NCBI GenBank assembly: GCA_029817715.1
Contig: JARUPY010000085.1
Span: 5,766,001-5,830,000 of the forward strand
DNA from: Melastoma dodecandrum
Lineage: Eukaryota > Streptophyta > Magnoliopsida > Myrtales > Melastomataceae
DNA length: 64,000 nt
Direction of reading: 5' to 3'
Shown here: piece after piece, positions 37,140 to 48,438 of the stretch
Layout of the letters: the number at the start of each line of letters is the position of its first letter
Position numbering within the stretch: the stretch's first letter is position 1
Notes under the pieces: model-generated
Seen by the model: only the letters and a program-made list of their open reading frames with translations
Told to the model about the DNA's origin: nothing
The model's database searches: none
Translations under genes and position numbers: made by a program

Positions 37140-38564
37140 CTAAAATGACAAAGTCAGCTGGGAATCGACCTTTACCAGCACGTTTTCAATTACGCCCTTT
37201 GGATAAGTGTAAGACCGATCAGCTAATTGCAAAGTTAAAGATGTCGGTTTTACCTCTCCAATGTTCAACTTCTCAAAGATAGAAACTGGCATCAAATTGA
37301 TGCTTGCACCTAAATCACAGAGGGCATAACATGAAACTTGAGTTCCAATGCTACATGGGATAGTGAACTTACCTGGGTCTTTTAATTTAGGTGGTAACTT
37401 CTTTTTCAATATGGCACTGCACTCCTCGGTAAGTGCAATTGTCTCATGCTCACCGATTTTTCTCTTCCTTGACAACACATCTTTCATGAATTTGGCATAT
37501 TTGGGCATTTGTTCCAAAGCTTCCGCAAATGGAATATTAATCTGCAGTTGCTTAAAGACATCTAGAAACTTTCTGAATTGATGCTCGTCAGTAGATTTTT
37601 TAAGCCTTTGCGGAAAAGGAATTTTGGGTACAAATGGTGGTTTCGAGGTGTGTACCTTTGTGGTTGCTTCATCGGTCGGCCCCTTATCATTTGTCTCGCC
37701 TCCTCCTTCGCTTGTTTTCTGTTTGTGGCGTTTCTCTCTAGCTTGTTCCTTCTCCACCTCCATCTTCTCGAAGGCTTCTTCAAAATCACGACCATTGCGA
37801 AGGGTGACGGCGTTGCAATGCTCTCTTTTGGGATTTACCTCGGTGTTACTTGGTAAAGTTCCATATGGTCTGCTGGTGATAGAACTGGCAATTTGCCCCA
37901 TTTGCACTTCCAATTGTTTAATGGACGTAGCATGGTCCTTCAGGATCATCTCTTGACGCTTTTGAACCTCCTCTTGTTGTTTCCGGGTTTCCTCCTGGCT
38001 GGCAAGCAACCGAGTTAGTAATTCATCAACATTAGGCCTATTCTCACCTGCCGGTGGCTGTTTTGTGGTCATAAAACCAGGAGGCTGATTCATCCTCGGT
38101 TGACTTGGTTCTTGTGGCTCTGTGTTATTTCTCCATGAGAAGTTTGGGTGATTTCTCCATCCAGGATTGTAGGTGTTGGAAAACGGGTTGTTCCGTGGAT
38201 TGGAGCCTACATAATTTACTTCTGGCGCTTCTCTCCGGTCCTCATCTCCCTGCACATCATAATACATGCTATTAGATACCGATTTTGGAGTTCGGAGCGC
38301 AGCGACTTCCCTGGTGAGTTGCTCAAGCTGAGCGTTTATAGATGTCATTGTATCCATTTGATGCAGCCCGGCGACTCCTCTTGTTGATGTTTTCCGTTGA
38401 CCGTTGTTGGCGATTTGTTCGAACAACTCCAAGGATTCCTCAGGTGTCTTGTTCATCAAGGTTCCTCCTGCAGCAGAATCCACTGTGGATTGAAGCTGAT
38501 CCGCCAAACCATCGTAGAAGCTTTGCACGAGCATCCACTTCGGGATCTCATGGTGTGGGCCCAA
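37140..38564 (-). CDS. Ty3 gag C-terminal part and protease
   Basis: 474 codons. The N-terminal part is the capsid second half ([25 protein letters not shown]). A Gln/Pro-rich linker follows with a predicted coiled coil at about 185-225, then a Lys-rich stretch. Near residue 418 is the protease active site [11 protein letters not shown] (D-L-G-A in place of D-S/T-G). No CCHC zinc knuckle was seen. The frame ends in the protease region by a frame shift near 37150; the expected continuation lies in the pol frame. Confidence 0.85.
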   Translation of the reverse strand: MGPHHEIPKWMLVQSFYDGLADQLQSTVDSAAGGTLMNKTPEESLELFEQIANNGQRKTSTRGVAGLHQMDTMTSINAQLEQLTREVAALRTPKSVSNSMYYDVQGDEDRREAPEVNYVGSNPRNNPFSNTYNPGWRNHPNFSWRNNTEPQEPSQPRMNQPPGFMTTKQPPAGENRPNVDELLTRLLASQEETRKQQEEVQKRQEMILKDHATSIKQLEVQMGQIASSITSRPYGTLPSNTEVNPKREHCNAVTLRNGRDFEEAFEKMEVEKEQAREKRHKQKTSEGGGETNDKGPTDEATTKVHTSKPPFVPKIPFPQRLKKSTDEHQFRKFLDVFKQLQINIPFAEALEQMPKYAKFMKDVLSRKRKIGEHETIALTEECSAILKKKLPPKLKDPGKFTIPCSIGTQVSCYALCDLGASINLMPVSIFEKLNIGEVKPTSLTLQLADRSYTYPKGVIENVLVKVDSQLTLSF

Positions 38565-39130
38565 GCTTCATACATGGATTCGGTTGAATGTTGACGGAAG
38601 GTTGTGATCTCATTCCTGATCCTTACGGTTCGGCTCGGTGGGAAGTATTTGGCCAAGAATAGCTTCGAAAGATCCTCCCATGATCGGACCGCGTCTTCCG
38701 GCAATGAATAAAGCCATGATCGAGCCTTGTCCCGTAACGAAAATGGAAACAATCTCATTCGGACTGCCTCGGCTGACACTCCATTGCATCTAAACGTGTC
38801 ACATAAATCCTCGAAGCGAGTGAGGTGCCAGTGGGGGTCTTCGTTTGTCAAACCTCCAAAACTAGAGTTCTCAATCATGTGGAGTATGGACGGCTTGATC
38901 TCAAAATTCTGAGCCTGAATTGCTGGACGAAGAAATCTGGTGGGCTCATGGGGAGTAGGTTGAGCGAAGTCTCGCATCGTCCTTCTCGGAGTTGGTGGAT
39001 TAACTTCTTGAATCTCGTTGTTCTGATTTCTGTCTGCCATCGTGCTCCGTTGACTTCTTCTGAGTGCTCGAAATGTCCTCTCAATCTCAGGATCGAATGC
39101 AAATAAATCTTCGCTGTGCGAGCGGCGCAT
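38456..39130 (-). CDS. Ty3 gag N-terminal part, frame-broken
   Basis: 224 codons with the retrotransposon gag fold (FEDLCDTFRCNGVSAEAVRM, FPFSLRDKARSWLYSLP, WEDLSKLFLAKYFP). It leaves frame near 38560, where about ten codons of the normal linker appear to be deleted; the rest of gag continues in the overlapping frame. The last ~30 residues of this frame are therefore spurious. Confidence 0.85.
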   Translation of the reverse strand: MRRSHSEDLFAFDPEIERTFRALRRSQRSTMADRNQNNEIQEVNPPTPRRTMRDFAQPTPHEPTRFLRPAIQAQNFEIKPSILHMIENSSFGGLTNEDPHWHLTRFEDLCDTFRCNGVSAEAVRMRLFPFSLRDKARSWLYSLPEDAVRSWEDLSKLFLAKYFPPSRTVRIRNEITTFRQHSTESMYEAWAHTMRSRSGCSCKASTMVWRISFNPQWILLQEEP

Positions 39131-39221
39131 ACACTTGAAAAAGAGAGAAAGAAAGAAAGAAAATTAAACTACTTGGCCAACAGAAATTGCTTTCGTCGCA
39201 AGTAAAAGATTGTAAAATCTA

Positions 39222-39239
39222 TCCCCAACAACGGCGCCA
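39222..39239 (-). other. Primer-binding site, tRNA-Asp type
   Basis: The minus strand reads TGGCGCCGTTGTTGGGGA a few bases inside the 5' LTR. This is the form used by many plant Ty3 elements with tRNA-Asp. Confidence 0.8.
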
Positions 39240-39245
39240 AAAACT

Positions 39246-40390
39246 TGATCGCGAAATTCGCACCACGCAAGTATACGGATCACAACAAGTAATATAAAGA
39301 TTAGTAGAGTTATCATTCCCACGAGGATAGCAACTAAAATCCTTTAGCATACACAATTGCAATTTTTATGTAGCCAAGCAAATAAGAAAAATGAGTTTTT
39401 AAATCTGAAAATTAAACTAGCAAGAAATAAATACCAAAGCAAAGAATCTGAATTCAATAGATGGAAAAGCCTAGGATCAAGTATCCCCTCCTTGTTTCGT
39501 TAAACCCCTTCACTCGTTTATCCCAAATTTATACTAATTCTGTTTACTAACCGGATTCTTATGTCCCTAAGTGCCTCTCCCGAGTTTACAAAGGATTATT
39601 CTGAACCACCATAAACCTATATCCCTATAGTGAATTACGAAGGCCAGAACACATTAAGATTCAATCCTTTATCGGTTACCTAGAAGTATATCTCCCGATA
39701 CTACTTACTAGCTAATTCGCTCCCGCGATATTAACCAAGGCTATTTCGTTCCCGTTCTCTCCTAAAATTCCTCTCCCGAGTTTAAATTAGGATAACAAAT
39801 CAATACAATTCGGTGATCAGGCAAATTGCACGCATTAAGATCAAACGAAATAAATAAACATCCAAAGCACAAATTTGTTCTAAAACGAGTTCAGGAAATT
39901 CAACTACGCAATTCGGTTCAACATAATCCTAGCAAAGAAAGTTTAGCCGGACATTGTTTTCGAGACACAATTCAAAGAAACGAAAAGCATCCTAAAACAA
40001 TAAGCTAACTCCCTTCTTCTCCCTCTGGTCGAATCCTTCTCTTCGTCTCCTCTCCCCTCTAGTCGAAGGAACAAAGTCTTATTATAGTCCTAAAGAAATA
40101 AAACCTAGAGAATCTCTGAAAATCTGGATAAAATATTTTTTTTTTCTTCAATTAGTCCTCCTCCCACGTGTCCTTCAAGTATTTCCCTTTGTCTAGAATC
40201 TTTGTAGATATGCCGAAATCTTCTTGTTTCCATTTTTATCTGAAATAAACCAACAATTCGGCAGTATCCCAATTCTCGAGAATAATGTAAAATAACAAGA
40301 AATAATATGAAATAAGCGCAATATTTTACAAATCTAACAAATCCTAAGTATGAAATTGACATAAATAACTCTACTTTCATAGAGTTATCA
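39246..40390 (-). repeat. 5' LTR of the Athila-like element
   Basis: 1145 bases, TG...CA on the minus strand, directly followed on that strand by the primer-binding site. It carries the element's promoter. Confidence 0.95.
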
Positions 40391-41728
40391 CTCCTGGCAT
40401 TGTTCTGCATCGGGTGCTCGGCGATACCAGAGAAGCCCACCGTCTACATTTTTTGGGGACTCGATGGCCGATGTCGGGACAAACAGCTTCTTGCCCAACA
40501 GCCTGTTCAGGGACAACTACCCTCATTATGGCATAGATTTCCCCAAGTCGATACCGACCGGAAGGTTCAGCAACGGCCTCAATACCCCAGATTTTATCTA
40601 TACGGGACATCTTCTGCTCATCTTAATTCTGCGGCGTTCTGTTCGTAACTGCAAATTTTTTGTGTATTCAAAACAGCAAAGTTGATGGGACTGGAGAGTA
40701 GTCCCCCACCATTCCTCTCGATCAACTCAACTTCTTCCCTGAAGAAATACAGCATGATCGGGTTGAACTTCGCCTCAGACGCCTCTGGCATTCTCGACCT
40801 AACCGGAGAAAATGTGACGACTAAGACCCTCAAGTCCAAGAAGAACAAGAACGTTTTCTCCCTTAGGGAACAGATAAAGCAGTTTGCAGCTGTCCGTGGC
40901 ACCCTCCCTGATCTCATGGGACAGGCGGCATCCCGAAATTATCTAGCAAACTGTTTGTTCTTCATCAGCACAGGAAGCAACGACATATTCGCCTATTACC
41001 TTACGAGGAGCAACGTATCGAAGAACGAATTCATATCCACCTTAGGATCTAAATACAAGAGACACTTGGAGGTAACTATTCGATGACGAACGCAGTTAAG
41101 ACCTAACTGTGTTCAGTTGGTATTCACGATTTACTTTCTTTCTTATTGCAGCTGCTGATATCGCTTGGGGCCAGGAAGATTGGCATGAACGAACGTGCCT
41201 CCAATCTGTTGCTGCCTGTCTCGGAGGGCGATGAACGAGATGATGTTTGGATGGACTGAACGAACAGGCAGTCACTTTTCACTCGACTATCCGTATCATG
41301 ATGGACAGAATCAGTTCCAGGCACAAGGAAATCAAGTACTCAGATCGGCAACGCTTTCAATATGACCATGGATGTCCTACAAAGCCCGATCTCCCGTGAA
41401 TCGAACTTATCTGCTCCAACGATCAATTTACGGAGTCGGTAGCTGTAGATAGAAGTATGCTGCTAATGCAAACTGAAGTAACTCTTGTTTTATATTATGC
41501 GGCTGCAGTGTTCAACGAGACAAAGGCTGCTTACTGCGGAACAGGCAAACTCAATGCACAGAAGATGTGCAATACCAAAACGAGCCTGCTCAGATCGCAT
41601 AAAGTACCTGTTCTGGGATTCGTTCCACCCTACATCGGCCGCTTCAGAGGTGGCGGGTACCACTCTTTTCCAAGGAGGACCTCGATACGTCTACCCGATC
41701 AACTTCTCCCAGCTGGCTGCCGCTTAAT
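40391..41728 (+). pseudogene. GDSL esterase/lipase, main part, decayed
   Basis: After the retroelement the reading resumes with [10 protein letters not shown], then block I with GDS and the stretch [20 protein letters not shown]. Exon 2 (from about 40679) carries MIGLNFASDASGILDLTG and FFISTGSNDIF (block III). Exon 3 follows (about 41150). The last exon ends with WDSFHPTSAASEV, which holds the catalytic Asp and His, and YVYPINFSQLAA at 41728. Frame shifts occur in the T-run before the GDS serine (about 40455), in exon 3 and in the last exon. Intact relatives are secreted serine hydrolases. Decay is independent of the LTR insertion. Confidence 0.9.
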
Positions 41729-43283
41729 CACCAGAACCAAAACCCCATTATGAGAATTCATCGTCCGATGGATCACCGTCGCTCATTTTCCATTTAGTAG
41801 TTTTCTAGAATTACCATCACGAATAAAAGAGTTCATCATCTATTGGACTTGTTTGAAGTCGAACATGATTAGTCTTCTTTTCGACATAAACAAATCAGGG
41901 CGGGAATCTGTCTTATTACAGCATTCAGGTCGAGATGCAGTAAATACTAGGAGCATAACTCCCATGTTAACATATGCCAGGCCTTTACAGCACATATCTG
42001 CACTTTAATATCCCAACAAACTTCGTCCCAATGGACTGATCCATCAAACCGCCATGAGAGGAATAAACATGGAATACACATGAACAAGCAAGTAGCTTCA
42101 AGGATGAACCCAGAAATACAGACGCAACAGTATCAAGTAAACACTAAGGCAGTGGAGCAACTACTGGATGGAGTGACCTGAAGTATAGCTAAAGATGCAA
42201 GATAAAATGAATATAGTGAGAGGATCTCCGTTCTTTTCTTACAACCTTAATCATCTCAAATGTACTTACTCCACTTCCTTATCAAGATTAATTTAGGTCC
42301 AGTGTTGCGTGCAGTGTTAGGGTGCGCCTTACTGTTTAAGGCGCCCGTGCATATAACTTTGAAATTTTTGTAAATCCAAACGCATAAATACCAAAGTTTA
42401 GTTCATAAGCTGATACACCTTATTACAAAATTCGAAGCAAACTCTTCACAGAATAATTACAAGATTGCATACATATATGTAAATTTTCTTCTTCTCCCAT
42501 TAACAGAAAGTGTTTCACTTCACATAGTAAGCTGTTAGTCCACTGATAAAAGCATAAAAGAAGTAAAAGTCAAAGATACTTAAGCTCGAAGGATTTTATC
42601 AGCAAAGTAAAAGGCAAGGGACAAGGGGCAAACTTATCAGCTCCAAGTAAAAGATACTTTAATTCAAAATCAAAGATACTTTTAAGCTCGAAGTAAAAGG
42701 CAAAGGGCAAACTTGTCATCCAAGTTTGGCAGGCCGTTGGGCTGTCTAAGGTTTTATTTCGGAGTGTGGACAAGCTCGAAGCAAACTCAGTGGGCAAGGA
42801 CCGTCAGTTTGGGAGGGGCTGTTTAGGGTTTCAGTCCGAACACGGGTTGACAGAAGGTAAGAACGAGTTGTTCTTCTTCGCCTCAATCAGGTGAGGCGAG
42901 AAAGGCGTGCACCTCGTCGCCCTGTCGCCTTTCTCTGAGGCGCATTTGAGGCGGTAGGCCTCGCCTCCTCGTCTAGGCGAGCGAGGCGAGCCCCTTCAAT
43001 AACACTGGTTGCATGCATAACCTAAACAAAGAAAATGGGGGCCCTGAAGACACCTAAGATGCATACACAACACTTAATAATATAAAGAAGACAGAGTCCA
43101 CCACCCATTCAATTTACATTAGCTACCTAGACAATATGCTACAACATTATACTGACTAGAGATAACGTACGTGGAATACACCATGTACTTGACCTTTAAA
43201 ACACAGTAATGACAAGAGAGAGTGAGAGAGATTTGCGAACCTGACACCAACATTATAACAAGTTATACTGCTTGAGGATTAAG
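41729..43283. other. Intergenic with a GCGAGGCG-rich element
   Basis: No gene. The segment 42299-43008 begins CCAGTGTT and ends AACACTGG. Its right end is rich in GCGAGGCG words that resemble the left end of the element at 22184, so it is likely a related non-autonomous transposon. Target duplications were not seen. Confidence 0.5.
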
Positions 43284-43666
43284 TGTTGGATCTCGACTTA
43301 GCGTTGAACAAGGCGAACGCTAGTCTTTGAGCAGACTTCGAACTCCTAAGCTCGGAAGAAGAGGAAGTGAAACACTATCACTTGAAGCCAACACTCCACT
43401 ACTTCAAATACTTGGATTCTTGGATGATTGGATGATTTTTACAAATGAGGCTCCTCACCTCTATTTATACTAGTTGGCCTCCTCAATCTACGGCTAGGAT
43501 TATTCCACATGTACGGTTAGGATTGATCCTCTAGAATTTTCTAAAAACTTCTCCAAGTTTCTAATATGTTCTAGAGTATTCTAAATTTATCCAGAAACTT
43601 ACCGGATTATTCTAGAACTTTCTAGTACCTTCGAGAAACTTGGAAAGTAGTTGTTGATCTTTAACA
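43284..43666 (-). repeat. 3' LTR of the copia element
   Basis: 383 bases, nearly identical to the other LTR. The only clear difference is a short block (GGATGATTGGATGA versus TTGATTCTTGGATGA, near 43420). This indicates recent insertion. Confidence 0.95.
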
Positions 43667-43678
43667 CTCCCCCTCAAC
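43667..43678 (-). other. Polypurine tract of the copia element
   Basis: On the minus strand TTGAGGGGGAG directly precedes the 3' LTR. Confidence 0.8.
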
Positions 43679-43680
43679 GA

Positions 43681-43926
43681 CTACTTTCTCTTTTTATCAT
43701 ACCGAGTTGTACTCGAAATTCCTCGGGCGACGAGACGAGCCTTGTATCTCTCCTCTGAACCATCTGTGCGAGTATTCACCTTATAGAGCCACTTGCAGAG
43801 TGTGGGTCTTACCTCGCTAGGTTTTGGAACCAAATCCCAAGTTTGATTCTCCTCTAATGCTTTAATCTCTTCTCTCATCGCTTCTTGGCATACCTTGTCC
43901 TTCGACGCTTCTTTAAAGGTCGATGG
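43681..43926 (-). pseudogene. Copia RT N-terminal stub
   Basis: In the same frame as the gag-pol frame but after an in-frame TAA (43927-43929). The reading continues MREEIKALEENQTWDLVPKP and ERYKARLVARG, the first ~60 residues of copia RT. Then it passes into unrelated sequence next to the purine tract. The catalytic YVDD region is absent. Confidence 0.85.
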
Positions 43927-43929
43927 CTC

Positions 43930-46479
43930 TTATGGATTGACATCTTCAGCAAGAGCTGCATCTATGTACCTTGCTGGAGGTCTTCGTTGCCTTGTGGACC
44001 TCCTCAGTGGTGTTATCCCGTCACCTGTTTCTTCTTCCGCTGCATTCTCTTGAGAGGACCTCTGGTACACTCCAGTTTGCCAAGGCCTCTCTTCTTCTGT
44101 GTCATTATTCCCTGTTATAGTGGGTCCTTCATCAGTCTCCTCAATGGTTGGTTTTAGGGTTATTTGCTCCCCTTGTTTCAATTGAGCTTCTTCTTCTGGT
44201 TCCTTTGAAGGCAGCCACCAGGAAGTTGCTTCATCAAAGACGACGTTCCTTGATACAATGCACTTGTTAGTCATAGGATCGCAGCATCTCCATCCTTTTC
44301 TCTCTGTGTTGTATCCTAGGAAGATGCACTTCGTCGCCTTCTTGTCGAACTTGCTTCGTAAGTGGCTAGGGATGAAGACATAGCAGACGCACCCAAATAC
44401 CCGAAAGTGACTCACTGTAGGCTTCATTTTCCAGAGTAGCTCGAATGGTGTCTTGAACTCAAGGTGAGCTTGGGGTAGCCTGTTTGCAACATCTGCAGCC
44501 GTCTTCATACACTCTGCCCAATATCTTCCTGGGACATTTCTGGCGTGCAACATGCTTCTGCATACCTCTGCAAGATGCCTATTCTTTCTTTCTGCCACAC
44601 CATTCTGTTGTGGCGTGTAACGGCATGTCAGTTGTTTTCTTATCTTTGACTCCTTGAGGTACTGTGTAAACTCTTGTGAGGTGTATTCTCCTCCATTATC
44701 TGTGCGCAGACATCTTATCTTCTTCTGCAATTCGCTTTCTGCCTGGATCTTAAACTCTCTGAATTTTTGTATGACCTCTGTCTTCTCTTTCATGAAGTCT
44801 ACCCACACATACCTTGAGTAGTCGTCGATGAAGGTTACCATGTATCTGTAGCCTCCTATTGATGGATGCTTCACTGGGCCGAACACATCTGAGTGAATCA
44901 ACTGCAATGGTTCTTCGGCTCTATACTTGGAGTCTTCATACGGTAACTGATGTTCCTTTCCGTATTGACAGCCTGAGCAGATGTTGTCAACACTTACTTC
45001 CAGTTGAGGGAGACCCTTCAACATCTCCTTGCTCATCATCACCTTTAACTTGTGGTATCCGACGTGTCCAAGCCTCTCATGCCACAGGTCAACTGTCTCA
45101 TTCCTCTTTACCTTATCTATGTATGCCGATTCTGCTGACATCACATAGATGGAGTTTACCTTCCGTCCTTCCATGAACGGCGTCCCAGAGAACTTTAGCT
45201 CACGGTAGACTTTCACATCTTCTGGCCCGAACACCACGAAATTGCCAGGGGCTGTCAGTTGGGCTACTGACAGAAGATTCTTCTTTATAGCAGGGACATG
45301 GTAAACTCTCTGCAGTTGAACCTTGTTAGAACTGTCATCACCTTCTATGACAGTCTTCCCAATATGAGCAATGGGTAGTTTTGAGTTGTTAGCGGTGACG
45401 ACAACTCGCTGTCCTTTGTATTCTGACAGCTCCTGTAGCTTCTCCTGATCACCCGTCATATGGTTGGAGCACCCCGAGTCAAATATCCAGTTCTCTGCAT
45501 AGTTCATAGAGTTATCGTGAACTACTGCAAGAGCCTGGTCTTCCAACAATTGTTGTTCTTCTAGCACGGCAAGAGATGCTTCAATGTTCCACTCTTCTTC
45601 GGAATTATTTCCTTCTTGAGTGGTTGACGTGGCAGCATTTCCTTCTACATTCTTCTTCTTAGACCAGCAATCCCTCGCATAATGCCCCTTCTTTCCACAG
45701 TTAAAGCATTTTTCATCCTTTCGCTGGGCTGGGTTGTCTTCTCTCTTCTCATGTTGTGATCTATTCGGTTGCTGCTCACGTCGTTCACCTCTACCACCTC
45801 GTGAGAATTTTCTATCCCCAGGCCTCTTATGTTTAGCAGAGTTTCTCCCTCTGTTGCTATATAACGCCTCATCTTCATTTTTTAAGGTTATGCCTGCCAA
45901 TTGTTTTGCTAGCGTCTCCTGATTAGCTAGCAAATTTTCCAGGTCTTCTAGTGATGGCGGCGTGGGCCATCCTTGCACCGCCGCAATAAATCCCCTATAT
46001 TCTGGCCTTAAGCCATGGATAATAATCCTCCTCATCCTATCATCGCTAATCCTGGATCCTGGGTCTAACTCTGATATCTCCCGGCAAATAGACTTTACTT
46101 TTGTAAAGAATTGGTTAATTCCTAAATCTCCTTGTCTAACTGCCAGCAAGTCATTCTCTAGCAACTGTAGTCTCATATCATTCTTCTTAGAGAACCTAGT
46201 CGCTAGTATATCCCAGGCATCTTTTGGAGTAGCGGCGTACCTTATATGCTCAAGCATTTCCTCCTCTATAGTAGTCTTTATGGTGAACATGGCCTTCCCT
46301 GCCTTAATCCGCCATTTTCGGAGTGTAGCAGCATCTTCTTCCGGTGGAATGGTCTCGCTCCCACCAATGATCTCCCAGAGATCTTGGCCTTGTAAGTAAG
46401 ATTCTATGCACGTCTTCCACGTGCTATAATTCTGGTTGTTTAATTTCTTCATCATGCCGACAGTATTAAATTCTGCCAT
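43930..46479 (-). CDS. Copia gag-protease-integrase polyprotein
   Basis: 849 codons. Gag starts [20 protein letters not shown]; the zinc knuckle [14 protein letters not shown] is at 258-271. The protease active site is DSGCSNH at 334-340. The integrase N-terminal zinc region is [14 protein letters not shown] with CSGCQYGK. The catalytic core has [14 protein letters not shown] and [10 protein letters not shown], and a GKxxx-like C-terminal part has [20 protein letters not shown]. The frame is closed by one stop at 43927 that separates it from the RT stub. Confidence 0.95.
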   Translation of the reverse strand: MAEFNTVGMMKKLNNQNYSTWKTCIESYLQGQDLWEIIGGSETIPPEEDAATLRKWRIKAGKAMFTIKTTIEEEMLEHIRYAATPKDAWDILATRFSKKNDMRLQLLENDLLAVRQGDLGINQFFTKVKSICREISELDPGSRISDDRMRRIIIHGLRPEYRGFIAAVQGWPTPPSLEDLENLLANQETLAKQLAGITLKNEDEALYSNRGRNSAKHKRPGDRKFSRGGRGERREQQPNRSQHEKREDNPAQRKDEKCFNCGKKGHYARDCWSKKKNVEGNAATSTTQEGNNSEEEWNIEASLAVLEEQQLLEDQALAVVHDNSMNYAENWIFDSGCSNHMTGDQEKLQELSEYKGQRVVVTANNSKLPIAHIGKTVIEGDDSSNKVQLQRVYHVPAIKKNLLSVAQLTAPGNFVVFGPEDVKVYRELKFSGTPFMEGRKVNSIYVMSAESAYIDKVKRNETVDLWHERLGHVGYHKLKVMMSKEMLKGLPQLEVSVDNICSGCQYGKEHQLPYEDSKYRAEEPLQLIHSDVFGPVKHPSIGGYRYMVTFIDDYSRYVWVDFMKEKTEVIQKFREFKIQAESELQKKIRCLRTDNGGEYTSQEFTQYLKESKIRKQLTCRYTPQQNGVAERKNRHLAEVCRSMLHARNVPGRYWAECMKTAADVANRLPQAHLEFKTPFELLWKMKPTVSHFRVFGCVCYVFIPSHLRSKFDKKATKCIFLGYNTERKGWRCCDPMTNKCIVSRNVVFDEATSWWLPSKEPEEEAQLKQGEQITLKPTIEETDEGPTITGNNDTEEERPWQTGVYQRSSQENAAEEETGDGITPLRRSTRQRRPPARYIDAALAEDVNP

Positions 46480-46551
46480 ACCTAATTTACTTTCTGGAAG
46501 CGTAGCCTGGTCCCCGATCTATGCCCAACGCAATCCCGGATTGCAGCTTCC

Positions 46552-46740
46552 TTGATAGAACTTCGGCAGAACCTCCGCTATATTTTTGCAAAATGTCCGC
46601 GAGACTTCGGCAGAACCTCTGTTATATTTCTGCAGAACCTCCGCGACACTTCGGCAGAACCTCCGCTGGACTTCGGCAAAAAACTCTGCTGGACTTCGGC
46701 AGAATCACCGCTGGACTTCGGCAGCTCGACCCCAACAACC
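46552..46740. repeat. Tandem repeat in the copia leader
   Basis: CTTCGGCAGAACCTCCGC-type units recur at about 46561, 46605, 46649, 46671, 46694 and 46717, a 22-23-base period with a 44-base superunit at the left. It lies between the primer site and gag, where packaging signals are expected. Confidence 0.75.
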
Positions 46741-46751
46741 CGACCAACCTT

Positions 46752-46763
46752 GCTCTGATACCA
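46752..46763 (-). other. Primer-binding site, initiator-Met tRNA
   Basis: The minus strand reads TGGTATCAGAGC three bases inside the 5' LTR, the classic copia primer site. Confidence 0.9.
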
Positions 46764-46765
46764 AA

Positions 46766-47148
46766 TGTTGGATCTCGACTTAGCGTTGAACAAGGCGAAC
46801 GCTAGTCTTTGAGCAGACTTCGAACTCCTAAGCTCGGAAGAAGAGGAAGTGAAACACTATCACTTGAAGCCAACACTCCACTACTTCAAATACTTGGATT
46901 CTTTGATTCTTGGATGATTTTTACAAATGAGGCTCCTCACCTCTATTTATACTAGTTGGCCTCCTCAATCTACGGCTAGGATTATTCCACATGTACGGTT
47001 AGGATTGATCCTCTAGAATTTTCTAAAAACTTCTCCAAGTTTCTAATATGTTCTAGAGTATTCTAAATTTATCCAGAAACTTACCGGATTATTCTAGAAC
47101 TTTCTAGTACCTTCGAGAAACTTGGAAAGTAGTTGTTGATCTTTAACA
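46766..47148 (-). repeat. 5' LTR of the copia element
   Basis: 383 bases. On the minus strand it begins TGTTAAAG and ends CCAACA. Confidence 0.95.
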
Positions 47149-47196
47149 TTAAGCTTATTATATTGGGCATATTAAATTCATCAGCAGGGAACGGAT

Positions 47197-47538
47197 TCAC
47201 TGGTTAAGTTGTTCCTTCGCCTCTTCTAATGCAGCCTTCATGGCACACTGCTCCAGCTCCATGTTTTGCAGGACACTTGAAGCTTCAGCTGCGTCAGCAG
47301 AAGCATCCTCCCTGCTAGCCTTAGCAAGTTCCATTTTACGGTGAATATTACTAAGTTTTTTACTGATACCAGCGAATCCCTCTTCACTGTTGCTAAGCTC
47401 TTTCTCAACATTAAGGAGCATTTCCTTCAATCGAAGCACCTCCTGACGCAGAAACTCTATTCGTCCATCGAGATTCTGGCCGTTCATGCCTTCAATTGCA
47501 TCCCTCATGAACTGCTCGTTAGAGACGAGAATGGCCAT
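47197..47538 (-). CDS. Chimeric frame: RRM fragment joined to a coiled coil
   Basis: 113 codons. Residues 6-26 ([20 protein letters not shown]) equal part of the RRM in the glycine-rich protein pseudogene at 25.8 kb. From residue 27 it passes directly into a charged heptad-like helix (FLRQEVLRLKEMLLNVEKEL to ALEEAKEQLNQ). The parent of the coiled coil was not recognised. The joined frame is open, but no promoter or start context supports expression; it may be a fused fragment. It sits right next to the copia element. Confidence 0.5.
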   Translation of the reverse strand: MAILVSNEQFMRDAIEGMNGQNLDGRIEFLRQEVLRLKEMLLNVEKELSNSEEGFAGISKKLSNIHRKMELAKASREDASADAAEASSVLQNMELEQCAMKAALEEAKEQLNQ

Positions 47539-48438
47539 GGGAATATGGAATCATCATATAAAGTACTGACGACCGATCTCTTAGGGTAGTTGGAACGTCT
47601 CTGCACCTGGTGCTAGAGGATGTACTAAAGATGCAGATGCTGTATTGCCTATTTAACGATAATGAACATTATCCGGACTCCAGATGTCGTGAATTATATA
47701 AGTCGTGATTACAATTCGAAATTCAGGAAAACTAAAGTTTCAGAATCATGAAGTAATGTCTGAATTTTCATGAGATTTTCATCCTGAAAGGAAAAATACT
47801 TTCTAATATAATAATATAATGGGCCTGGAAAGTTACTAGAAGTTCGGCCCACGAGCTTTCAAGAAGCCCAACAAAGTAATGTAAAATAGATTGGCCCTAA
47901 GTTGAGTCCGAACAAGAACAACACTATTCTTCTTATCTGACCACCACCTTCCACCGACGGCTTCTTTCTCGATTCACCGTTACATCATCAGCCTCACTCC
48001 TTTGCCTGAAATCCTTCATTCCCTTTCTGCTCCGATCCGACAAACTTAGTTCCGTTCCGGTAACCTTTTTGTCGGGGGAGTTGAGGTTCGGCTACCCCTT
48101 CCTCTTCTTTCTCTCATTTTGATTCCTTCTCCGGATCTTGATCCTTTCTGGAGATGTTGAGTGTTTTCTTGATTTTGACGGGGTTCGAATCGCGGAAGCG
48201 GTCAGTTTTCAATTTGTTTGTTGGTGTGCGTGTGTGTTAGCTCACTGTTTCGCACTCGCGAGGACACACCGGTATGTGATTGATGTGGGCTTCCGTGATG
48301 GAGGGTTCGTTGTAAACTCGTCTCCCGATTTTGGGTTTTCTTTTTCGGTGGAATGTGCTTTCTTGTTGCGAGAGGGGATATAATTCACGTTGTCTGTTTG
48401 ATGATTGCAGCGACAACGGGAAGGGGAAAGAAGGGGAA

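Larger units (their letters stand above)
31075..40390 (-). mobile_element. Ty3/gypsy LTR retrotransposon, Athila-like
   Basis: A 9.3-kb element lies in minus orientation. Two near-identical LTRs (~1145 bp) begin TG and end CA. A tRNA-Asp-type primer site sits next to the 5' LTR and a purine tract next to the 3' LTR. Gag, protease, RT, RNase H and integrase follow in Ty3 order. The [11 protein letters not shown] motif, tRNA-Asp primer site, long LTRs and the ~1.6-kb noncoding stretch between pol and the 3' LTR fit the Athila/Tat branch. No env-like frame is seen. Gag has two frame breaks, so this copy is not autonomous. About 20 LTR mismatches, mostly transitions, suggest a fairly young insertion. 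Confidence 0.95.
43284..47148 (-). mobile_element. Ty1/copia LTR retrotransposon lacking most of RT and RNase H
   Basis: 3.9 kb in minus orientation with 383-bp LTRs, both TG...CA. A perfect 5-bp target duplication TTAAG sits at 43279-43283 and 47149-47153. The initiator-Met tRNA primer site and a purine tract are present. It encodes gag, protease and integrase in copia order. Soon after the start of RT the sequence jumps to the purine tract, so RT and RNase H are deleted. It could not replicate without a helper. Confidence 0.95.
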
